From Roseiconus nitratireducens (lineage in GTDB: Bacteria; Planctomycetota; Planctomycetia; Pirellulales; Pirellulaceae): a stretch of 64,000 nucleotides of DNA. The position numbers and the translations under genes were made by a program. Location: NCBI RefSeq assembly GCF_008629675.1, contig NZ_VWOX01000009.1, positions 1-64,000 of the forward strand. Reading direction: 5' to 3'. Under the pieces are notes generated by a model that did no database searches, was not told the origin of the DNA, and worked only from the letters and a program-made list of their open reading frames with translations. This document shows, piece after piece, positions 44,401-52,158 of this stretch. How positions within the stretch are numbered: position 1 is the first letter of the stretch; each line of letters begins with the position of its first letter.

Positions 44401-45698
44401 GCGTAGTAATCTTGCTGACTGATCGGGTCAAACTTGTGATCGTGACATCGCGCGCACGATACGGTCAGGCCCAGGAAGGCTTTGGAGAACGCGTTGATCT
44501 GGTCGTCGGTGAATCGAACCCGTTCCGCCAACGCATCGGTCGGTGCAAAACCGTGAAAAACCATCCGCCAGTGAGCCGTCCCGATGCGGGACTCATTGAT
44601 TCCTAAGGTCCGGTTGATTCGGGGCTCGGGAAGGAGATCGCCGGCGACGTGTTCCCGGATCAATTGATCGACGGGGACATCCGAGTTGATCGCGCGAATC
44701 AAGTAATCGCGATAGATCGCCGCGTTGACGATCGGCGGATCCCCTTCGCTGCCGTGCGACTCGGCATACCGGATCCAGTCCATCCAATGCCGGGCCCAAC
44801 GTTCTCCCATCGCCGGCCTGTCCAACAACTGATCAATCAGTTGCTCAATCACCAAGCCACGATCCGCCGCGGACGCATTGGCGATGCGTTCGGTCCATCG
44901 CTCCGAGGCGGCTGCCCCGGCGGGCAACCCCGTCAGATTGACAAACAGCCGCCGAACCAGCGTTGCCGGATCGGCTGCGGGCGAAGGTTCCAAACCGGCC
45001 GATTGAAGGCGGCGGTGGATGAACCAGTCGATCGGATTCTCCGCGGCCGTGTGGTCGGCTCCCGTTGCTGAGCTTGCTCCCACGGCGGGATCGATTGCTT
45101 GAATCGGTTGAAAGCTCCACCACTTCTTGCGACGATTCAGAACCGCGGTCCAATCCGTGGCAGCGGCCAGATCCGCGGCCGAAGGTGGGTCATCACGCGG
45201 GTCCACCGCACCATCGGCGATCCACTGCTGCAGGTCTTCGATCACTTCCGGATCCAATTTCGGTCCGCCTTCGGGCATCTCCAATCCCGGAATCTCATGA
45301 CGGACGATTGCCATCAACCGGCTCTGCTCCGGAGACCCGGGAACGACGATCCCGCCCGAGTCGCCTTCGCCGCGCATCCCCAGGCGATGATCGACGGCAA
45401 TGCCGCCCTCGGCGGTCTCGCTGGAGTTGTGACACGGATAGCAGTGTTCGACCAACACCGGACGAATGCGCGATTCGAAAAACTCCAAACGCTTCTCATC
45501 GCCTGCGTCCCCGGCAACGACGGGCACCGGTGCGATCACCTTGGCCTGCTCAGGAACCTTGGCCTGCTTCGAAACTTCAGCCTGCTCAGAAACCTTGGTC
45601 GATTCCGGAACCTCCCTCTCCTGCGATTGCACCGCAGCGGCCCGTCCGATGACCAGCAGAACCATTATCAACAGTGCGGTGACGCGACGACCGGGCAC
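41463..45698 (-). CDS. PSCyt1/DUF1549/DUF1553 (PSD1) cytochrome-type giant protein with LamG domain
   Basis: About 1,411 residues from GTG at 45698, chosen because it gives a compact signal (RRVTALLIMVLLVIGRAAA); ATG 45665 or a longer upstream frame are alternatives. A hexapeptide repeat region (four 18-bp units at 45538-45609) follows. PSCyt1 has the c-heme motif HCYPCH (near residue 84). PSCyt2/DUF1549 (about 225-440) includes WARHWMDWIRYAESHG and SCARCHDHKFDP, a second CxxCH. A middle beta-domain precedes PSD1/DUF1553 (about 840-1100: RVLVNRVWHHLFGAGIVRTPDNFG; RRLEAEAIRDSLLAVSG). A LamG/concanavalin domain (about 1145-1310) is unusual in its C-terminal position. Its end overlaps DUF1501. 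It is probably a periplasmic redox or degradative component. Confidence 0.92.
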   Translation of the reverse strand: MPGRRVTALLIMVLLVIGRAAAVQSQEREVPESTKVSEQAEVSKQAKVPEQAKVIAPVPVVAGDAGDEKRLEFFESRIRPVLVEHCYPCHNSSETAEGGIAVDHRLGMRGEGDSGGIVVPGSPEQSRLMAIVRHEIPGLEMPEGGPKLDPEVIEDLQQWIADGAVDPRDDPPSAADLAAATDWTAVLNRRKKWWSFQPIQAIDPAVGASSATGADHTAAENPIDWFIHRRLQSAGLEPSPAADPATLVRRLFVNLTGLPAGAAASERWTERIANASAADRGLVIEQLIDQLLDRPAMGERWARHWMDWIRYAESHGSEGDPPIVNAAIYRDYLIRAINSDVPVDQLIREHVAGDLLPEPRINRTLGINESRIGTAHWRMVFHGFAPTDALAERVRFTDDQINAFSKAFLGLTVSCARCHDHKFDPISQQDYYALYGVLASCRPARHAIDLPELLDKHREQLAVLKEQIRHAIADDWLGQFADTPKRIMKELNREPKAGDSQPFAALLNDLPPRADDDGVSRSLKRSLADLRDARRQWEDDPNRQDARQWDMSQDSQIERWYRVGAGLETAPQPSGCFAVSPDGERALKGIYPAGVYSHSISDKHAAHLSSPDLGLDGDYELWWDVIGDSEASLRYVVQDYPRRGTVYPVNKLSNRWQWIRHDVSYWQGDRIHLELTTARDAPLLAVDQPRSWFGVRQIWLVPKGQPAPRRFPEHLLPILDAAGSSPPTSRNELIELITATLRQAVEAWRDGCASDAQALLLDEALRRRMIDDRLPSLTLARPLILRYRELESEIPAATRVPGLQETVATNQPLYQRGDHRSPAAPVPRRFLEAIDNDPYTGASSGRLQLAEDLLRGDNPLTRRVLVNRVWHHLFGAGIVRTPDNFGRLGDQPSHPELLDWLANQFARDGWSLKKLIRQIVTSRTWQRSVEVSAEADRTDPENRLLSHCNVRRLEAEAIRDSLLAVSGRLQHQVGGDSVSGDSNRRSVYVRVQRNALDPFLRTFDFPEPFSAVGRRDATNVPAQSLALMNDPAVDRCAESWAKRVLAEAASKNDASRIDHMFREALGRPASEKEIRLAHRYVHSVQRKIADVRRRSQQLDAEITAALDRVETLRADGRARLEAEAGSNRVRTPGGPKPLRRWTFDSADPSTDASREDSLRADDLKRGAKLARGALVLDGTGFAVTQPLETGLSEKTLEAWVQLDDLQQRGGGVLSVQTLDGVTFDAIVFGERDPRQWLAGSDRFARTQSFSGDEESQAADEPVHLVIAYHADGAIIGYRNGTRYGQPYQSDGPFPFQAGQTVISLGLRHLPAQGNRLLRGRILRAAVYDQALTDEQVAARYIDRPRWFSEEQVVQALVANERQELDRLMQHAEDLKRQREALGGVPDSDDLHAAWTELAKAMFSMTEFLYVR
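45538..45609 (-). repeat. Four 18-bp in-frame tandem repeats
   Basis: Four imperfect 18-base units (45538, 45556, 45574, 45592) encode the hexapeptides PESTKV, SEQAEV, SKQAKV and PEQAKV between the signal sequence and the heme domain of the PSCyt protein. They likely form a flexible or coiled spacer and may vary in number between strains. Confidence 0.75.
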
Positions 45699-46350
45699 GG
45701 GAAATCTTTGGGGCAGGTGAGGCGGGCGGACCCACCGGGAGCGGGCTGAGGTCCGATGATCTGGGCGGCCCCTTATGATACACGACGGACCGGTTGTCGA
45801 TCCAAAGCGCCGTTGCCGTGACTCGCGTTTCCGTTGCTTGACCAACCGATGGGGTCGGCCGAGTTTCCACCATCATCCGTCCAGGAATTCTCCCGCGACC
45901 TGGTTGGCTTCCCGCTCTGGGCGGCGCGGATTCTGTCGGTGCCGACGCCGCGAAAATGGTCTCCAAATGCGATCAACAAGCCCTAGACCGACGGGTGTCC
46001 GGTCCGATAATCTTCACGTCAGCGGTCGCAAACCGGTCTACCTCGCAACGGCACTTCGGCGTGCCCCAAGAATTCCAAATCGCCATTGATCCCGGCAGCC
46101 CTTCTGATCCTGGTGGCCACCCGATCCCAGGTTCGTCCGACCGTTTCCGCACCACGCGCCGCCTCCGGGGTGTCGATCTGCAGCTCCGCGCCGGATCGCA
46201 CTGGAGCGCAGCCCGAAGTGGGACGTCTGGACCGCGCCGACCAGCAACCTTTCCCTTGCCGGGCACACCGCAAGCGGCGAAGGAGACGGGCTATCAGGCC
46301 CTCCTCGGCGAGCGTCCAAGTTTCCGATCTGTCTGGAACCACCCTTTGCA
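45699..46350. other. 650-base divergent intergenic region
   Basis: The region lies between the minus-strand PSCyt gene and the plus-strand GNAT-nitrilase gene. Several open frames of 70-140 codons occur on both strands but overlap each other and have arginine/proline-rich, non-protein-like composition. I see no tRNA, terminator or repeat. Promoters for both genes should be here, but no pair of boxes stands out. Confidence 0.4.
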
Positions 46351-47952
46351 TTGCAGAGACTACCCTTGAATCAATCTGACACTCCGTCGCGTGACGCCAC
46401 CGCCCCCGAACCCGACTTCGATGTTTCCGAGTTCGAACGCAAGCTGGTGGTCCGCCAAATGCGGGTCGACGATTACGACAGTTTGGTCGCGATCCAGCGG
46501 AAGTGCTTCAAGAGCATGGAACCCTGGGGCCGGGACCAGATCGAGAGCCAATGCAGACGGTTTCCCGAAGGACAGATCGTGATCGAATGTGACGGCCGGC
46601 TGGTCGCCAGCAGCAGCAGTCTGATGCTGGATTTCGATGACAACCTGGAGTGGCACGACTGGAAAAAGACCGCCGACTCAGGCTACATCCGCAATCACCG
46701 GCCCAACGGAGACACGTTGTACGGGATCGAAATCATGGTCGACCCGGAGTTTCGCGGGATGCGTTTGTCACGCCGGTTGTACGATGCCAGAAAAGACCTG
46801 TGCCGTCGTCACAACTTGGAACGCATGATCATCGGGGGTCGCATCCCGGGCTATCACAAGTACGCCGCCCAGATGAAAGCTTCCGATTACGTCGACCGAG
46901 TGATCAACAAATCGATTTTTGATCCCGTCCTGACGGCGCAGATTGCCAACGGCTTTTCCCTCCAGGGTTTGCTGAGCAACTACTTGCCGTCCGATACGGA
47001 AAGCTGCGGGTACGCCACGTTCCTGGAATGGCGCAACCTGGACTACACCCCGGCCAACCGCCGCCGACATCGGCGAACCATCCGTCCGGTCCGGATCGGG
47101 GCGGTTCAGTACCAGATGCGTTCGATCGACGACTTTGAAGAGTTTGCCCGCCAGATCACCTACTTCGTCGATGTGGCCGGCGACTACAAATGCGATTTTC
47201 TGTTGTTCCCCGAATTGTTCTCGACCCAGCTGCTTTCGATCATGCCGGCGTTGCGTCCCGGCGAAGCCGCGCGGAAGCTTTCGGAATACACGCCGCGACT
47301 GCTGGAACTGTTCGCCGAGTTGGCCGTGCGGTTCGACACCAATATTGTCGCCGGATCACATTTCACGGTCGAGGAAGAGCGGCTGTACAACGTCGCCTTT
47401 CTTTTTCACCGGGACGGACGCATCGACAAGCAGTACAAGTTGCACATCACCCCCAGTGAACGACGGTGGTGGGGCGTCGAAGGCGGACCGTCGATGGAGG
47501 TCTTTGATACCGATTGTGGCCGAGTCGCCATCCAAATTTGCTACGACTGCGAGTTCCCGGAACTGGGACGGCTGGCCGCGCAGCAAGGCGCCGACATCAT
47601 CTTTGTTCCTTACAACACCGACACGCGTGGCGGCTACCTGAGGGTGAGGACTTGTGCCGCGGCCCGATGCGTCGAAAACGATGTGTATGTCGCGATCGCC
47701 GGCTGCACCGGCAACCTGCCTTTCGTCGAGAATGCCGATATCCACTACGCCCAATCGGCCATCTTGACCCCCTGCGACGTGACCTTCGCCCGAGACGGCA
47801 TCGGTGCCCAAGCCAACGCCAATGTGGAAACGGTGATCATTCACGACGTGGACCTGGAACTGCTGCGTCGGCACCGCGAACGCGGCAGCGTCACCAACTG
47901 GAAAGACCGCCGCACCGACTTGTACGATGTCACCTCGCTCCGCCAGGAATAG
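46351..47952 (+). CDS. GNAT acetyltransferase - carbon-nitrogen hydrolase (nitrilase) fusion
   Basis: 533 residues from TTG 46351; a second TTG at 46366 is possible and no ATG lies near. Residues about 30-230 are a GNAT domain (VVRQMRVDDYDSLVAIQRKCF; GIEIMVDPEFRGMRLSRRLYDARKDLC). Residues about 245-520 are a nitrilase-superfamily domain with the full catalytic triad: Glu in FLLFPELF, Lys in DKQYKLHI, Cys in IQICYDCEFPE. This bifunctional architecture is widespread. Amide hydrolysis or N-acyl transfer on a shared small metabolite is expected, but substrate is unknown. It precedes a kinase gene by 63 bases on the same strand, although a functional link is not evident. Confidence 0.9.
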   Translation: MQRLPLNQSDTPSRDATAPEPDFDVSEFERKLVVRQMRVDDYDSLVAIQRKCFKSMEPWGRDQIESQCRRFPEGQIVIECDGRLVASSSSLMLDFDDNLEWHDWKKTADSGYIRNHRPNGDTLYGIEIMVDPEFRGMRLSRRLYDARKDLCRRHNLERMIIGGRIPGYHKYAAQMKASDYVDRVINKSIFDPVLTAQIANGFSLQGLLSNYLPSDTESCGYATFLEWRNLDYTPANRRRHRRTIRPVRIGAVQYQMRSIDDFEEFARQITYFVDVAGDYKCDFLLFPELFSTQLLSIMPALRPGEAARKLSEYTPRLLELFAELAVRFDTNIVAGSHFTVEEERLYNVAFLFHRDGRIDKQYKLHITPSERRWWGVEGGPSMEVFDTDCGRVAIQICYDCEFPELGRLAAQQGADIIFVPYNTDTRGGYLRVRTCAAARCVENDVYVAIAGCTGNLPFVENADIHYAQSAILTPCDVTFARDGIGAQANANVETVIIHDVDLELLRRHRERGSVTNWKDRRTDLYDVTSLRQE

Positions 47953-48015
47953 CCCGACAAAGTCCCGACCCCGACTGGTGATTGGGGCATCCACCGTTTG
48001 CAACGCGAAGTGTTC

Positions 48016-48861
48016 ATGTCAAAAACATCCAGCCTGCCAGAGGAAGGACCGCACAAATCGCTTCGCATTGGAAGCCGTTTGGGTAAGTACCGCTTGGAAC
48101 GCCGAATCGGTCGTGGCGGTTTCGCCGACGTTTACGCGGCGACCGACACGCTGCTGTCGATCAAGGTCGCGTTGAAGATCCCCAACACGAACTGGGTCTC
48201 CGACGACTTGATCCAGGAATTTCGTCGGGAAGCAAAGCTGACCATCGGGTTGGAACATCCGAACATCCTGCCGATTCGAGATGCCAGCTTCATCGATGGG
48301 CACTTCGTGATCGTCACGCCGCTGGCTTCACGCACGCTTGATGACCGACTGAAAAAGCGGATGCGATTCGAAACGGCCTACGAGTACACGTCCCAGATTC
48401 TCGCCGCGGTCGCCTATGCCCACGCGGCCGGAGTGATCCATTGCGATATCAAACCCGAGAACGTGTTGTTGTTTGATGACGGCCAACTCCGTCTGGGAGA
48501 TTTTGGGATCGCCAAGGTGGCGCAGCGCACGATCAGTGGATCGGGCACCGGAACACTCGGCTACATGGCGCCCGAACAGGCGATGGGCAAACCCTCGACA
48601 CGGAGCGACGTCTTCTCCATCGGATTGATCGCCTACCGGTTGTTTTCGGGCAAGTGGGCGGAGTATCCCTTCCAGTGGCCGTTTCCCGGCGCGGCGTCGA
48701 TGCGGCGACGTGTCCATCCCGACCTGATCGCGATCATCCGCAAATCTGTTGCAATCAAACCGCGCGACCGTTTCGCAGATGCCGGAAAAATGGCCCAGGC
48801 TTGGGAGAAAAGCCGTCTGAAAGCCGTTCGCTTCGCTAAACGAAATCGCGTGGGAACGTAG
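48016..48861 (+). CDS. Hanks-type Ser/Thr protein kinase (non-RD)
   Basis: 281 residues from ATG 48016, with GAAG upstream; the TTG at 47998 is less likely. It is essentially a bare kinase domain with no membrane helix. Motifs: glycine loop IGRGGFADVY, ATP-binding Lys in VALKIPN, catalytic loop HCDIKPENVLL, DFG in LGDFGIAK, and APEQ. The Arg of HRD is Cys, a non-RD kinase that probably does not depend on activation-loop phosphorylation. A PP2C phosphatase gene follows by 53 bases, so the two are likely partners acting on the same cytoplasmic targets. Confidence 0.92.
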   Translation: MSKTSSLPEEGPHKSLRIGSRLGKYRLERRIGRGGFADVYAATDTLLSIKVALKIPNTNWVSDDLIQEFRREAKLTIGLEHPNILPIRDASFIDGHFVIVTPLASRTLDDRLKKRMRFETAYEYTSQILAAVAYAHAAGVIHCDIKPENVLLFDDGQLRLGDFGIAKVAQRTISGSGTGTLGYMAPEQAMGKPSTRSDVFSIGLIAYRLFSGKWAEYPFQWPFPGAASMRRRVHPDLIAIIRKSVAIKPRDRFADAGKMAQAWEKSRLKAVRFAKRNRVGT

Positions 48862-48914
48862 AATGAGGTGCCGAGCCGATCGGCTGCTCTCCGTTCCAAT
48901 TCTCGATCGATGCG

Positions 48915-49733
48915 ATGTCATCCAGCGCCCTCGCCGCCCGCACCCTGAAATTCCTGGAAAGCGATTTGGATCAGCCCGAGCTGATCGATCTCGCCGAGGA
49001 CGGGCACATCGTGGCGTTTCTGAAGACGTGTCCGGGAAAGCAGGAACCGAACGACGATAGCGCCGCTGTGATTCGCACCCGTGACGGAGGGATCGTGTTG
49101 GCCGTCGCTGACGGCGTCGGGGGCGCTCCGCTGGGATACAAGGCATCGGCGATCGCGATGCACTGCCTGGCCGAATCTCTGAACGAGTCCGCTGAAGGGG
49201 CGGACCTTCGCCCGGCCATCCTGGACGGAATCGAACGAGCCAATGCCGAAATCTTGGACATGGGTACCGGTGCCGCCACCACGATCTCCGTGGTCGAAGT
49301 CCAGAACCGCAAGGCCCGCGGCTATCAAGTCGGCGATTCGATGGCTCTGGTCGTCGGCCAACGCGGCGCGATCAAATGGAAATCTTTGTCCCACTCCCCC
49401 GTCGGCTACGCGATCGAATCGGGGATGATCGCCGAAGAAGATGCGATGCACCACGACGAACGCCACATCGTTTCCAACTTGGTGGGATCGCGCAGCATGC
49501 ACATCGAAATCGGCCCCGCGGTCCCGCTGGCCCCCCGAGACACCATTCTGGTGGCCAGTGACGGCTTGCAGGACAATCTGCACCTCGGCGAAATCACCTC
49601 ACTGGCCCGCGTCGGTCGACCGCTGGACCGGATGAAATCGCTGATTGCCCTGGCCGATGAACGCATGTCCGGCGGCGCCGAGGGCACGCCGGGGAAACCC
49701 GACGATCTGGCCATCATCCTGTTGACCCCTTGA
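48915..49733 (+). CDS. PP2C-family Ser/Thr phosphatase
   Basis: 272 residues from ATG 48915. Motifs of the PPM/PP2C fold are visible: NDDSAAVI, VLAVADGVGGAPLG, YQVGDSMALV, LVASDGLQDNL and a terminal KPDDLAIILL Asp. The metal-binding aspartates (DD near the start, DG in ADGVGG, DG in SDGLQ, D in PDDLAI) are retained. It is a soluble cytoplasmic phosphatase and the likely counterpart of the upstream kinase. It is convergent with corA, with a 32-base gap and no clear terminator. Confidence 0.88.
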   Translation: MSSSALAARTLKFLESDLDQPELIDLAEDGHIVAFLKTCPGKQEPNDDSAAVIRTRDGGIVLAVADGVGGAPLGYKASAIAMHCLAESLNESAEGADLRPAILDGIERANAEILDMGTGAATTISVVEVQNRKARGYQVGDSMALVVGQRGAIKWKSLSHSPVGYAIESGMIAEEDAMHHDERHIVSNLVGSRSMHIEIGPAVPLAPRDTILVASDGLQDNLHLGEITSLARVGRPLDRMKSLIALADERMSGGAEGTPGKPDDLAIILLTP

Positions 49734-49765
49734 ATGCCGAAGCGGCCCGTCAAACTGTCCGTCGG

Positions 49766-50851
49766 TCAATCACGCGTCCGCATCCCGATCCATCCCTTGC
49801 GATAGAAATAGATCAACATCCCCGCGGCGGTGACGGTCATCGCGATCACCAATGACGGGTACGCCCAGCGGTAATGCAACTCGGGCATGTGTTCGAAGTT
49901 CATTCCGTAGATTCCCGCCATGAACGTCAACGGAATGAAAATGCTGGCCATGATTGTCAGTACCTTCATCACCTCGTTGGTCCGGTTGGCGATCGCCGAC
50001 AGATAGGTGTTCATCAATCCGGTGACCATTTCGCGGTACATTTCGGCGACCTCCGACGTCTGCACACAGTGGTCGTAGGTATCCCGGAGATAGACCCCGA
50101 CGTCTTTGCTGATCACCGCGTGGTCGCCGCGGACAAGCGAGTTGACCGCCTCCCGCTGTGGCCAGATCGCGCGGCGCAAATTGATAAGCTGGTTCTTCAT
50201 CGCGTTCAATTCCGCCAACACTTCCGGTGACGGGTTGTAAATGACTTCGCTCTCCAGCGATTCCAGCCGGTCACCGATCGATTCCAGCGCCGGATAGTAT
50301 CCGTCGATGATCGTATCGGCGATCGCGTACGCCAAGTAGTCAGATCCCAACTTTCGGATCATGCCCTTCCCGGATCGGATCCGCCGGCGCACCGGGTCCA
50401 GGACGTCACCGTAACGCTCCTGAAAAGTGATCAAGTAGTGCTTCGACAGGATCATGCTGACCTGTTCCATCTCGATCCGGGTTTCATCGTCCAAGCTGAC
50501 CATTCGCACGACGATCAACAGGTGATCCCCGTAAGATTCGGTTTTTGGACGCTGCGGAACGTTGACGACGTCTTCCAGCAGCAACGGATGCAAATCAAAC
50601 ATCGCGCCGATCTCACGCATCACCGAGCGATCCCCGAAGCCTTGCACGTCAATCCAGCTGACCGTCTCGGCGTCAAAGGCAGCGCGCAAGGAGTCGACGC
50701 CAACGACGTCGGGCTCTTCGCATCCCTGCGGCCCATAGTGCATGATGCTGATCCGCGGGGCAGGAGCCTCTTTGGGAATCACCAAAGTGCCCGGACGGGC
50801 ACCGACCTTGGGGTGCTGTTTGCGAAAGAGCGAAGGGATCAAAGGATTCAC
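49766..50851 (-). CDS. corA: CorA-family Mg2+/Co2+ transporter
   Basis: 361 residues from GTG at 50851, 23 bases after the glutamate-receptor-like channel gene, so likely the last gene of a three-gene operon. The N-terminal cytosolic domain shows VSWIDVQGFGD and HPLLLEDVVN. The long stalk helix precedes two C-terminal membrane helices with the selectivity motif YGMNFEHMPEL. It forms pentameric channels for Mg2+ (sometimes Co2+ or Zn2+) in the inner membrane. Its presence behind a channel and a cyclic-nucleotide-binding phosphatase suggests coordinated ion signalling. Confidence 0.95.
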   Translation of the reverse strand: MNPLIPSLFRKQHPKVGARPGTLVIPKEAPAPRISIMHYGPQGCEEPDVVGVDSLRAAFDAETVSWIDVQGFGDRSVMREIGAMFDLHPLLLEDVVNVPQRPKTESYGDHLLIVVRMVSLDDETRIEMEQVSMILSKHYLITFQERYGDVLDPVRRRIRSGKGMIRKLGSDYLAYAIADTIIDGYYPALESIGDRLESLESEVIYNPSPEVLAELNAMKNQLINLRRAIWPQREAVNSLVRGDHAVISKDVGVYLRDTYDHCVQTSEVAEMYREMVTGLMNTYLSAIANRTNEVMKVLTIMASIFIPLTFMAGIYGMNFEHMPELHYRWAYPSLVIAMTVTAAGMLIYFYRKGWIGMRTRD

Positions 50852-50874
50852 CCGGATGAATAAGGCGATAAACG

Positions 50875-52158
50875 TTACGGCAAGCTTTCACCCAGGTAGC
50901 CCGCCAGAACCGCCTCCCACTCCGGGCTGGAGATCTCTCGAAGCAAAACCTGGTTGACGCGTTCACGCAGCGGGCTTGCCTCGGGCAACGCGAAAGCATA
51001 GTTCTGTTCAGCGAACGTGATCGGCAACACGTACGCGTCGCCGCTCTGGTGCTGGAAGACTTCATACCGCAGAATCGCGTCGTCGTACACGACCGCGTCA
51101 CATTTGCCGTCCTTGAGGTGTTGCAGCGCCTGGCCGACGTCGGCAAACGTCTGGTGCCCGATATGACGCGAACGCAGGTAGTCGGCCGAAGTCGAATTGG
51201 TCACCGTGGCGACCCGGACCCTGGCCAGGTCCGCCGGTCCGGAGATACGCGAGCGCAGCTGCGTGACGGTCAACGCCGACGTGACCGCCGCGGTGAAGCT
51301 GGCGACAATGAACAGTCCCAAAAACATCCAAACGGCTCCCATCAGGCGCCCCGCCGTCGTTCTGGGGACCTTGTCACCATAACCGACGGTGGTCAACGTG
51401 ACCGCGGCCCACCACAGTCCGCTGGCGATCCCACGCGTCCAACCTCCCTTGAAATCGCCATCGGATTGCTTGCGTTCGAAAACGTAGATGGCAATCGCGC
51501 TCAGCAGCATCATTGCTCCCAGCGTGGCAACGATCCGCAGAAACGCCGGCGAAAAAACTGCCTGGATCACTCCGGTCCAGCCCGGCTTGCGTTGCTCGGT
51601 CCCCACCGCAATCGCCAACCCCGCCTGGTGGATCGGATGTGAGAAATCCATCCGTTTTTCCCGCTCGTAGTTCATCGTCAACGCGGCTGCCGCCATATCC
51701 ACCTCGCCCCGTTCGACGGCATCGAGCATCTCGCCCAGCGCCAAGTCGCGAAACTCCAACGGCAGTTCGCGGCCGGATTCTGCCTGGAGTTCCGCGGCGA
51801 CGACGCGTGCCAGATCAATGCTGATCCCCTGCCATGCCCCCCCTTCATCGCGCATCGCAAAGGGCGGCACGTCACGCGTCGCGATGACCAGCTTGTCCGG
51901 CAGATCCGGGTTCGAAGCCGACGGTGCGTCGGACGGGTCGATCCGCTCCGCCACTCCTTCCGCTTCGTCCGTGTCGGAGGTATCCGAGCCCGAAGTATCC
52001 CTGCCCGAAGTGTCCGAGCTACTTGTTGGCGCATCTGAAACAGATGGCGATTGTCGATCCGCCTGCGCCCAAACGGCAGCGGTCATGCACCCGAACAAGA
52101 CCAGGCCTTGAACTGCAACCCACTGAAAGCTCCGTCTTCGGCTGCGACGCTGACTCAT
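50875..52158 (-). CDS. GluR0-like ionotropic glutamate-receptor-type potassium channel
   Basis: 427 residues from ATG at 52158. A signal sequence (FQWVAVQGLVLFGCMTAAVWA) is followed by an acidic Ser/Thr linker with DTSG repeats and a periplasmic solute-binding lobe S1 (about 88-195: KLVIATRDVPPFAMRD; GISIDLARVVAAEL). Then come a membrane helix (FLRIVATLGAMMLLSAIAIYVF), a pore loop with K+ selectivity filter TTVGYGD (about 258), a second helix, and lobe S2 (about 300-420: VATVTNSTSADYLRSR; CDAVVYDDAILRYEV). This order, binding lobe - pore - binding lobe, is that of prokaryotic glutamate receptors such as Synechocystis GluR0. Ligand is unknown, probably an amino acid. It overlaps the upstream PP2C-cNBD gene by 4 bases (ATGA). 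Confidence 0.9.
   Translation of the reverse strand: MSQRRSRRRSFQWVAVQGLVLFGCMTAAVWAQADRQSPSVSDAPTSSSDTSGRDTSGSDTSDTDEAEGVAERIDPSDAPSASNPDLPDKLVIATRDVPPFAMRDEGGAWQGISIDLARVVAAELQAESGRELPLEFRDLALGEMLDAVERGEVDMAAAALTMNYEREKRMDFSHPIHQAGLAIAVGTEQRKPGWTGVIQAVFSPAFLRIVATLGAMMLLSAIAIYVFERKQSDGDFKGGWTRGIASGLWWAAVTLTTVGYGDKVPRTTAGRLMGAVWMFLGLFIVASFTAAVTSALTVTQLRSRISGPADLARVRVATVTNSTSADYLRSRHIGHQTFADVGQALQHLKDGKCDAVVYDDAILRYEVFQHQSGDAYVLPITFAEQNYAFALPEASPLRERVNQVLLREISSPEWEAVLAGYLGESLP

Noticed and set aside
43557..44606. Plus-strand 349-codon frame opposite the PSCyt/PSD1 gene
   Set aside because: Shadow of a recognised gene; no ribosome-binding site and no domain.
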